A stretch of 64,000 bases of DNA, from NCBI RefSeq assembly GCF_000315625.1, contig NW_005434573.1, positions 99,117 to 163,116 on the forward strand, written 5' to 3'. Both the position numbers and the translations under genes were made by a program. The stretch is from Guillardia theta CCMP2712 (lineage: Eukaryota; Cryptophyceae; Pyrenomonadales; Geminigeraceae). Shown here one piece after another: positions 1 to 9,404 of the stretch. The first letter of the stretch is position 1. Each line of letters begins with the position of its first letter. The notes below the pieces were generated by a model that had not been told where the DNA came from, did not search any database, and worked only from the letters and a program-made list of their open reading frames with translations.

Positions 1-26
1 CTCCTCCTCCTCCTCCTCCTCCTCCA
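1..26. repeat. (CCT)n microsatellite
   Basis: The window opens in a pure CCT trinucleotide run that continues as pyrimidine-rich sequence to about 225. It precedes the first supported exon and looks like intron or spacer of the gene that follows on the plus strand. Confidence 0.8.
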
Positions 27-226
27 CCCTTTTGCTCTCCCTCCTTTCTCTACTTTCCCCTCCCTTCCTTCCACCGCTTTCCTCCCATTCCTCCTCCCCT
101 CCCTTCCTTCGAATCGGTTGCTCTCTTTATCGCTCCCTACCACCACAGTCTCCGTCCTCCTCCCTCCCTCCTTGTCTTCTCGAGCTTCAGCCGCTCCTCT
201 CATCCTCATCCTCTCTCCCTTCTCAG

Positions 227-681
227 GTTTCAGACCCCGTCAACTTCTTCCGTTCTGCCGTCAACAAGCAGGAGATCGTCCTCCTCCACCACGTGGGTCG
301 CCCTTTCCCCTCCTCCTCCTCCTGACGCTGCAGCAGCGTACGAGGTGCTTGGATGAGGCAGAGGTTGTTCCATTCTTCCATGTGTACCCGGAGGGGAGGA
401 AGGAGCAGGCGTGCAAGGTCGTGACAGGAGCCGACGTGAGCAGCTGGGAGGAGAGGTGGGAGGGGCTGACTGCCCTGCAGTGCAGGCGCGAACTTGTCAA
501 CTCCATCAGCTCGAGGGTGAAGGCGGAGAGGCGGCGGCTGCAGCTGCTGACGTGCGAGACGGACGTGACGCTGAGATCGCTGGCGAAGGAGGGGAGCATG
601 CGGGTGCACCTGGTGGAGGAGGTGGAGGAGGAGGTAAGAGCGCACAGGGCGAGGGTGAGCAAGCGAGCTGGGCAGGGGTAG
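227..681 (+). CDS. Thioredoxin-fold protein, C-terminal part
   Basis: Two exons can be joined in phase. The first (227-292) follows a pyrimidine-rich acceptor ending in TTCTCAG. The second starts at 334 or 337 and runs to a TAG at 679-681. The join gives a segment with VVPFFHVYPEGRKEQ, which resembles the region after the active site in plant-type atypical Cys/His-rich thioredoxins (VLPYFHFYRG-type strand). A basic, helical C-terminal extension of about 80 residues follows. No CxxC active site is visible; it would lie in upstream exons outside the window, or be absent. A possible donor (GAG|GTAAGA, about 634) would lead straight into a stop, so the protein ends here either way. The gene converges on the channel gene with only about 63 bp between stop codons. 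Thioredoxin kinship is inferred from one strand motif; the exons themselves look real. Confidence 0.4.
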
Positions 682-744
682 CAGCTGGGAAGTGTAAAGG
701 TATCACAGTAGGCTGCGTGACATGTCCTCGGCTCCTGCTGGAGC

Positions 745-3436
745 TCACATGCGGAACTCGGCGAGGTTGGCGGTAACGGCCGGAGAGGAAGACTCCTCCA
801 CTGGGAGAGCGACGGCTTCCGAGTCCCCGTCCTGCGAGGAGATGAGATGAGAAGGTCCTTGAAGGGGGAAGGGGAAGAATGAGGGAAGACGAGGGGGGAG
901 GTGGTGGTGGTTGTGGGAGGAAAGCGGAGGGAGAGAGGGGGTGGTGGTGGTGGTGGTGAAGGAGGAGGAGGAGGAGGAGGAGGAGAAGCCAGGTTCCCAT
1001 CAGCCATAGGAAGGAGGGGAAATGGGGGAGGAGGCATGGGGGACTAGAGGAAACTGATGCAAGAAGGAAGAGATGGGGGCAAGCGGAGGAGAAGGGAAAA
1101 ACTTGTGGGAGGAAAGCGGAGGAGGGAGAGAGGGGGTGGGGGAGGTTGGTACCTTCCCCTTCCTCTTCGCCGCGATCTTCTTGATGTTCATGAGCACTTG
1201 CTTGACATCGTCGTCTATCAGTTCCTGTGGAGGCATCAGGGAGATGCTAAGAAGAAAGAGGACGGTCGGAGAAGGGGAGGAAAAGTTGGGGTGCTCGGGT
1301 GTTGGGGGAGAGGATCAAAGCGAAAATCATGAGGAGGAGGTGGTGGTGATGGTGGTAGAGGAGGAGGACAAAGAGGAATAGGGAGAGGAGGAGGAAGGGA
1401 AGGAGCAAGAGCCGGAAGGGGGGAAGGGGAGGGGAAGGAAGGATGGGTCGATTGGAAGGAGCGGGCAGGAGGGGAAGAAACCTCGTCGTCCATGGATTGC
1501 GAGGAGCTTGCACGGATGAAGGGGCCGAACTTGATGCCGCAGAAGAAGAAGGGCATGGAAACGATGGCGAAGAAGAGAAGCTCGAGCCACTGCAGAGCGT
1601 TCAGATGACCTAGGAAGGAGGAGGAGAGGGAGAGAGAGAAAGCGAGCAATGACAGAAAGAAAGGCGGCAGAGGCAAGGACATCGAGAAATGTAGAGTCAT
1701 CGCAGAGAGCGAAGGGGAAGGAAGGGGGAGGGAGAAGGGAGGGAGATGCTGGAATGAAACGAGGAGGGAGCAGGAGCACGAGGGGGAGAGAGGGAAGGGG
1801 GAAAGATGGTTTCGAGGAGGAGGGGGATGAATTGGGAATAGGATGAGGATGAGACAAAGGATTAGATAGGGGGATGATGATGATGATGATGGAAATGATG
1901 ATGATGGTGGTGGTGATGTTGAGGAGGAGGAGGAGGAGGAGGAGGAGGAGGAGGAGGAGGAGGAGGAGGAAGGAGCCGCGGTGCGTCACCTCCATGATCG
2001 TCATGACGCTGATGCCCGTAAACATCCCGAGGTTTCCTCCGACTGTTCCCATGAGGGTGGCAAGGCTGATGGACCCCACCTGAGCTGGGAGATCAGCTGG
2101 GAAATCTCAAAGGGTCGCAAGAACCTTCTGCGATGAGACCATGTCGAAGTTGAGGTAGTCGATGTTGATGAGCGAGTAGCTGTCCTTCACCAACTGCCTT
2201 CCAGTCATTCCTCCCGCCTCGTCTCCTATCCTTCTACATGCCCCCCATCCCCTCTCTTACTCTCCCTCTCCCTCTCTCCCTCTCCCTGTTTGCTCCTCCT
2301 CGTCTTCTCGGTGAAGCCTCCGCTTCCCCCAGCCCACCAGTCCGTTTTTTTTGTTTTTTCCCCCAGCCCACCAGTCTGTTTTCTAGCCTATCACGAGCTC
2401 CTTCCCCTCCTCTGCCTGCCTTCCTTCCCGTCGCCACAGTTCTTCCTCCTCGCTCTCTTCTCGCCCCTGCCATCGCTCTCCCTTCATCCCTTCACCCCCA
2501 CTTCCTTCCCGTTCTCTCTCTCCCCCTCCTCTCTGTTCGTTTTCACTCACAGCCTGTGCTTGTGTGTCGTTGAAGCAATCGGTCCCTGCAGGTACTGAAT
2601 CGCACCTCGGTTTCCACCTGCGAGCAATCAGATCTGCCCTCCAGCTCCAGCTCCAGCTCCAGCTCCAGCTCCAGCTCCAGCTCCAGCTCCAGCTCCAGCT
2701 CCAGCTCATCTACTGCCCACTCTCCCCTCCCTGCTTCTTCACTTCCTGCTCTTACTCCTCCTCCACCACCACCTGCTCTTGCTTCATCTACTCCTTGACT
2801 ACTTCCCCTCCGCCTTCGTGCGCCTCACCTTCTAATTTCCGGCGTCACGAGGTAGGACTGCGTCACAACTGCAAGCTCTTGCGCTGCGATGATCTTAATC
2901 GTTCCGACGGACATGTCGGCTGACATCAGAGTCAATCGCTTCCTCCTTCCCTCCCTCCCTCTTGTGGTTCCTTCATCCTCTGCCTTCCTTCATGCTTCTC
3001 GTAAGGAACCTCTTCCTTATCGCCCCTTATCGCCCTCCCCTTTCCCCATCCTGCTCTCCCTTTCCCCCGCCTAGCGCCCCTCCCCTACTTTCCTTCTCCT
3101 CTCCTCCCTCCTCCACTCTTCCGAGCTCTTTCACTCACCAGAGCTCTGCGACACGACCGAGAACTTGTCATACTCGCATCGTTGAGGGCAGTAGGCGCGC
3201 GAGGCGTCAGCACAAACTCCATTGACTCCTCCAGCTTGGCTAGCAGCCGAATGGTGAGAAAAGTTCGATATGGATGAAGTCAGTCAAAGGATGGGACACT
3301 TACCTTGTACTGCAGTCAGAATCGATCTTGCACTCTTTGCCGTAGTTTGCTTCGTTGTCCTTGCCCTGTCAGCAAGAATATGAGGGGGATCGATCCCATC
3401 GACGAGTAGGAGACCAGGACGAGGAGAAGCAGACGA

Positions 3437-3467
<31 letters not shown>

Positions 3468-6400
3468 AAGATCATGAGGAGGAGGAGGAGGATGGGGGGG
3501 GGGGGGGGGAAGGAAGAGAGAGAGGAGGAGGAGCGAAGGATGCAATCTAGGTGGTGGTGCCGATCAGCAAGTAGTAGATGGGTGCTACCTGCGATGAGGT
3601 CCACACGCACTGCTTCAGGATACTCTGACTCCTTCTCACCACCATCAGCACAACAGTGCACAGATGCCCACTCGATCTCACCTCTTCTCTTGCTTGCCGA
3701 CTTCAGTCTCGTTGTTGACGTCAGAGTCGTCGTACCAGTTGGTTCTCTTCCACACCTCTGGGGAATGTGCATGTGAAAACACAAACAGCTCGGAAAGTCG
3801 CGAGGAGGAGAAGGAGCAAGAGAGCTAAAGGAGAGGGAGGGAGGTATCCTATGAGGAGAGAACGGGAGTTGTCAATGAGAGAAGAAGTGCAGCAATCCGA
3901 TGATGGAAGCATGTCCATGAATCTCACTGTAGTACGGCGAACTTGTTCCAAGGGCCCCGTCGAGACACTCGAGGCCATCGGACACTCTCTGAGATTGTTG
4001 TGCAAAGCAGTTGACAACCTTGGGTGAAGAGTGAGGAGGGAGGGGGAGAGGTCAGGCACAGCAGCCACACGTGCAGCACTGCCCGAGAACTAGACAAGTA
4101 AAACTCACCGAAGCATCGAGAATGTTGCAGGACAGCATCGGGTTGCTCAAGTTGACCAAAGCTCCGCTGGGAGTCGAAACGTTGATGACAGGGAGCTGCG
4201 CAGAATACAACTTTCACAATCCCACAGACAAAAGATTCGAAACTTTCCTTTCCCTTGGTGACATCCTCCATCGACCGCTTGCAGCAGGTGACAGCCTGCA
4301 AGGAGTTCACTCAGAGTGGTAAGCTTGATCAGCGCTCGAGGAGTGCAGCAAGACAAGAACCAGAGGTGAAGACATCGACACCGATTCTGCACGGGAGGAG
4401 AGGAAGGAGAGACGATTCGGTGCAAGGGAGGGGACAGTGAGTCTCACATCCAGTCTTCTCAGGCAGTTGAGCTGGCAAACGGAAGGATCCACGTTGAACC
4501 ACTTGGAGCAGTTGGTGAAGGGATACACCGCCTCCTTGTAGTTTTCCCTTGCAATCCCAAAGTTTGTGACCTGCCATTGGAGGAAACTCAGCAAGGAACG
4601 AGAGAGTAGGAACCGACTATAACGACTCCAACTCATCAAAAGGCAAAAGACAGGAAGAAGGAAGGGGGCAAACACAAACAGCTCATGCAAGACCATGGGA
4701 GTTCAACACAGTGGCGAAACAAAAAGTCAAAGTGAGAACGTTAAATCAAGTCCGGAAGCGACGTCGGAAAAGCTTCTCTCACCTTGCCGGGCGGCACACT
4801 GAAAGCTTCGCCGAGGTTGCCATTGTCATGGTGAGAGTGAAAGTGAACGAGAGCGCCAGGATTCCATCTCGCCTTGGACGCTGCCGTGAGGGTGGCATCC
4901 TGCGATGTCGTCATGGAGAGGAGGAGCGGAAGCGGACGAGGAGTAGATGGCGGGAAGGAGGAAGGTTGGGAAGAGGAGGATGGAGAGGAAGGGTGTGGAA
5001 ACGAGGAGGATGGGAAGGACGAAGATAGGAAGGGAGAAGGTAAGGAAGGGGGGGATGAGGAGGAGGGAGGGTGTAGTAGATGAGGTAGGTGCTGGAATCA
5101 TTGATGCACATGAAACGACTAGAACAAGTTGCATTGGAAGGAGAGCGAGGCGAGAGGACGTATCAAGGTAAGAAGCAGAACGAGAAGGAAGGGAGGAGGC
5201 GAATGGTGTTCAGGCTCGAACCTGGTCTGTCGCAACATTGAGGACCATTCGAACTCCGTTGCCTCTTCCTGCGGCAGGAAATCAGGTTCGATCTCTATCA
5301 GAGAAAGGGCGAGCTGACCTGGGTTCAGCTGTTTCGCCATCTTGCAACCGGTCTTGGAAGCGCACAAGTTGCACTCGCAGGTCCTGATTTGAAGTCAGGT
5401 ATAAGACTACAACAGCCTCTGCAACTCCTTAACATTCAGAATATCTCATACAAGCATTTTGACCCAGACAAGAGGCATCAAAGTCAAATGACATGATAGC
5501 TCCAAACTCTGATCTCGTTCAACAACGAGTCGCAAGACATACTTCTTGGTAGTGTTGCAGAATCCTCCGACCATTCCCTTGTCGTACATGTGCTTGCACC
5601 TAGAGTTTCTCACTCAGTCCTTCTCATCCCCTCGATCTGCTCCTCCACGTACTCGTCGTCCTTTGTGCACGAATCTCCGACAGGAAACCCATGGCACCTG
5701 CACCATCAAGTGACTCCTTCCTCTTCCATGCCCAGCATCGTACGGGTTGAATGTGTGGCAGGCTCCGTAATTCTCGTCGATAATAGGAGGGCCCCACCAA
5801 CTGCAAGGAGAAATCTCAGAAAGAACATGAGGGGAATTCAACGAGGGGGGGCAAGGATGGAAGCATATGGGTTTGTCAAATAGACAAGTCAACCATACCT
5901 ATCATCTAGACAGGAGACTTTTTTGCCAGAGGTCGGCGACTTGGGATCAGAGTCGATTGCCATGCACTTTCTCAACAACTTTGACCTCGACATGTACCTG
6001 CCAGAGGTTCACGGCCCGAGCATGATCGGCATATCCAGTGTTCAAGTTGCCTTCTCACCCAGCATATTGGATGAGCTCATGATATTGCAGCTGCTGCTTC
6101 TTCACCTTTGACAGCGTCTCAGACATCTTTTCTTCTGATATACAACTGCCTTACAGCTGACACGAACCACTTCTCTGTGTATTCTCCCGAGCCGCACTGC
6201 CTGAGATGGTTGTCAGCATTCCACGAAAACAGCAAGATTGCTCGCTTCTATTACAGTTTCTCTGGAAAGTTCGTCATGCTAATCCTTGTTGCAGCCTTGT
6301 CCACGTATTTCTGAGAGTTCTCCATCCTATCGTGTAGTTAGCACAGAGCCGCCGCAGTCCCGCACAGCAGGACGCACGTTGAGGACGAGTCGGCCAGGAA

Positions 6401-7566
6401 CAGCGAGTCCCTGTCTCCAGAAGTCATGGTGTTGCAAACGATCTCTCACTTTTTCTCACGAGAAATTGATGGCGCTACTACAGATAAATGGCAGGACCTG
6501 TGGGGAAAAGATAAGAAATCGGGACGATGAGTTCCTCCTTGTGAGCTGATAGGCTTACCAGCGGTAGGTATTCATCGGTGGCCAACGATGGATCGTAGAA
6601 ACCAGAGCAGCCACACCGAATCGGACTCAAGTTGCAGACTGTCATCATTGGCAGGATCTGCAGCGTTGTCAGCCTTGTGCCTCTTCAAATAGGAAAAGAG
6701 AGAATTGGGCATGTGTTCGAACAGCAAAGAACAAAACTGTTGGAACAAGCCACTATCAACACAAAGACGTTCAACAATCTGTACATTGAATCTGCAGGAC
6801 ATGGAGTCTGCAGAGGAAAAAGGCAACTTCACACAAGGAGGAGTTCCTCGCAAATGCGTCTGCATACCCCTTCATGGCTGTCCAGTCCGAAGGCAGTATC
6901 CGATTTGGCTTCGATAAAGAGCATGATCGAGTCGATCACGAAGAAGAACAGAGCATAGAAGCTTGCTGTGAATGCCCCGAACCAGAACAATCGGCGAATT
7001 CTGCATAACATTTTCTCATCGACACATCAAGGCCGCAACGTTAACAAGCTCACATGCCATTGTCCTCGTCAAACACGCGGTTGATGCCGTGAGCTGTCGT
7101 CACTCCTCCGAAAAAGTTTTCCATCCAGTCCCTGAAAACTAGGATCAAACACACGATCTCAGACTTCACCAATGGCACACCACAGCGACTGATCGCTTCT
7201 CGGCTGTATCGGACCACCCCAGAGGTTCGTACAGAGGTTGATCGACGAGCCACTCTTCTGCGTGTCCCCTCCAGACACGCTCCCGCCTTTCTCATCCCCT
7301 CCCAGTTGGAACAGCTCGCTTAAATCCTTGGACGCATGCGCCCCATTGTCAAGGCTTGCATGGGCATGAGAGCCGTTGCCCGGGTTGATGGACGACATTC
7401 TCTCCAACTTGGACACCCTGTCCACGAGCTCGTCCATGTCTTTCTTCGGAGGCTGATTGCCATCATTTCCGCCTTGTTCCTGATCTGATGAGTTGAACAG
7501 ATTGGGCGGCAGGATGATCCTTGAAAGGCTCCGAGTCCAGTCATGATCCTGGTTCCCTCCAGCCAT
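745..7566 (-). CDS. DEG/ENaC (amiloride-sensitive sodium channel family) cation channel
   Basis: This is a many-exon gene whose family hallmarks appear in the right order on the minus strand. The N-terminus starts at the ATG at 7566 and has a short cytosolic tail. The gating His-Gly motif lies in TTAHGINRVF (exon 7054-7131). TM1 follows as RRLFWFGAFTASFYALFF (exon 6868-7000). After it comes the first extracellular block ILPMMTVCNLSPIRC, matching the family FPAVTICNLNPI pattern (about 6555-6660). Further motifs are NYGACHTFN (about 5770, family GNCYTFN), LNPGQLALSLIEIE (5300), HFHSHHDNGN with GEAFSVPPGK (4790-4895), the Cys-rich thumb exons (4450-3300) and YCPQRCEYDKFS (3150-3200). The selectivity region is GGNLGMFTGISVMTIMEV (about 2000-2060, GxS filter), and TM2 is LELLFFAIVSMPFFFCG (1520-1600). 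A cytosolic tail ends at TGA 745-747. Phases agree at the joins I checked (for example 7054/7000 and 6868/6660). A few middle exons (6100-6450 and 2560-2640) are unresolved. Such channels are trimeric plasma-membrane Na+ or cation channels; ligand and ion preference cannot be read here. Confidence 0.88.
1875..1970. repeat. (GAT)n / (AGG)n microsatellite in channel intron
   Basis: A run of ATG/GAT triplets passes into about 15 AGG triplets. It lies in the intron between the selectivity-filter exon and the TM2 exon of the minus-strand channel gene, so the sense strand is pyrimidine-rich. Confidence 0.85.
2641..2707. repeat. (CCAGCT)11 hexanucleotide repeat
   Basis: Eleven perfect copies of CCAGCT lie in an intron of the channel gene. 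Open frames through it encode only alternating Gln-Leu or Ser-Trp and should not be taken as genes. The same hexamer array occurs at about 24207-24236 in the pseudouridine enzyme gene. Confidence 0.95.
3438..3470. repeat. (AAG)11 microsatellite
   Basis: Perfect AAG triplets, followed by GGA-rich sequence and a G run at 3495-3509. They lie in a channel-gene intron. Confidence 0.9.
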
Positions 7567-7769
7567 CGTCTGAACCAGCATCAAGTCAGTCAACCTTAGC
7601 AACTGAGCGAAACATGCAGGACGACTCGTGCAACCATGATCTTCTGACTGCCTGACATCTAGCTCGCGTACCCTACAGTCAATCTCTATCTAGCAAAGTT
7701 GCGGAAATGTCTTTCGAGCCTGTCGTGACCGGCGCCGAATGTTGAAGACGGCAGCTAGTGCATGTAGAG

Positions 7770-9330
7770 GAACGCAAGGGGACCAATCTGCATCATCTCA
7801 CTGCCGATACCCCTTGAAGCTTCTTCCTTAGATCGTTGCTCCTCCTATCCTCACTCCCCGTCCTCTCGTTCCCCAATCACGACCCCGTGCCAGTCTGTCG
7901 CCATTTTGCCCTGCACCTGTACCCTACCACATCCCTCTTCAATTTCCGCACCGTACCCTACCTTAGACACTCCTAGATTTGTTATAGAAAGGAGGGGTAA
8001 TTGTACTCTAGTTTGCTTGACGACCCTACCCCCCTTTGCAGAACTCACTTGCTAGAGTTGTTTGACTTGTCGGACCATTCACCGTACCCCTATAGTCCCC
8101 AGACTCGCCACCCCACCCCACCCACCCCACCCTATTAAAAGTACTTTGTAAAGGACTCAAAATCTTCTTCCGTCCACTACCCCTGGCCTCTAGATTCTTA
8201 TCAAAGTACCGGTGTTTTAACAGGGATGTATTTGCGGACTACCCCTTCTTTCCCCTAGACTTCCGTAACTTTCAGTACCCACCCTACCAGGCATCACCAA
8301 ATTTTCCGTGTACAAACGTACCCCCGCTCCATTGCTACACAGTCATATCAGCAGCAAGTACCCCTCTAGGGCTCATTTGAAGTACCCCACCCCCACACTG
8401 ATTCCCCTTGGCCATTGAGATCTCAGCGGTGCCCTGACCCCTGGAATTTTCGGATCAGTTAACTTTGACGTAGCAGACCACCCCTGTGCTGTCCACCCTG
8501 AGGTGCTAGTACAAAAGGTACCCCTACCTCCACGTTCTCCCCCAACAAAGATGAAAGATGTGCCGATCAATGTTAAAATGTTATAATCCTTGATATTTTG
8601 CCAACATGTGGTGATTTTATATTTGTACCAGGAGTTGTGAGCTCCTGGTAGTAAGTTTGTACCATTTCTCCCTGCCGGTACTGAAGTTTTTTTCAAGTAT
8701 TAGCAATGACAAAGCAGGGTGGAGTCGAGGCCCTGACCTCCCACTCAGCCACCCCCCCCCTCCCAACGGATCGGACCCCCCACTGGGCCATGTACGAAGG
8801 GTAGTATTTCTCGGCTCTAGTTCAAAGGATCGGGGGGTGGTGGTGGCATGGGTACAGATCGTGTCGGAGAAGTCACTAGTAGTAGTGGTGGCCCCCTATG
8901 ATTGCCAAGTGCGGGTGACCTCTCGCTAGTAAAAATCAGTCCATGACCCCGTTCAAAATTTCCCGCGTACTCCGAGGCTCCCCCGTGCCCAGAGCCTCGG
9001 AGGCAGGGCAAAGATTGTACCCCGGGGCCGGGTAGACTCAGACCGCGGCCGGGCGGCCGGGCGGCGGATGATCATGTGACTCGCCAGTTCTCAGTCTCTG
9101 GTTACTAGTCCGGGGCTGCCCGACAGCGGCTGGCAGCTTGAACTTGACATCGGAACTTCAGGGGAGGGGTGCAGCAGTGCCGCGCTGACCGAGTAGCAGT
9201 CACTGAGTTGTACGTTCACTGCCGCTTGAAGTTCAGCGTTTGACTCCTTCCGTCACGGTCACGGGGCGATGCCAGGGTATCACTGATCTCAGTATATTTA
9301 CAAATTTACACCCGGAGCTTCAGCTGAGGG
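7770..9330. repeat. Repeat block R1: TACCCC-rich tract plus GC-rich segment
   Basis: No coding exon is supported here. From about 7800 to 8780 the plus strand is studded with TACCCC, CCACCCC and ACCCCA words. From about 8980 to 9400 it becomes GC-rich with runs such as GGCCGGGCGGCCGGGCGGCGG (9044-9066) and many TGAC/GTCA/GATC words. The word TTTCGGATCAGTTAAC (about 8451) recurs at about 62612 in block R7. The block lies between the 5' end of the channel gene and the 3' end of the golgin gene. Its identity is unknown; it could be a decayed dispersed repeat. Confidence 0.55.
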
Positions 9331-9404
9331 CCTCCGAGTCACCGGCCGGGGCTCAGAGGCTGACTCGGTCGGGCAGGGCCGGCCAGCCGACCCACCGTTA
9401 CAAG

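Noticed and set aside
2383-2709. Ser-Trp repeat protein on minus strand
   Set aside because: Pure translation of the CCAGCT hexamer array inside a channel intron.
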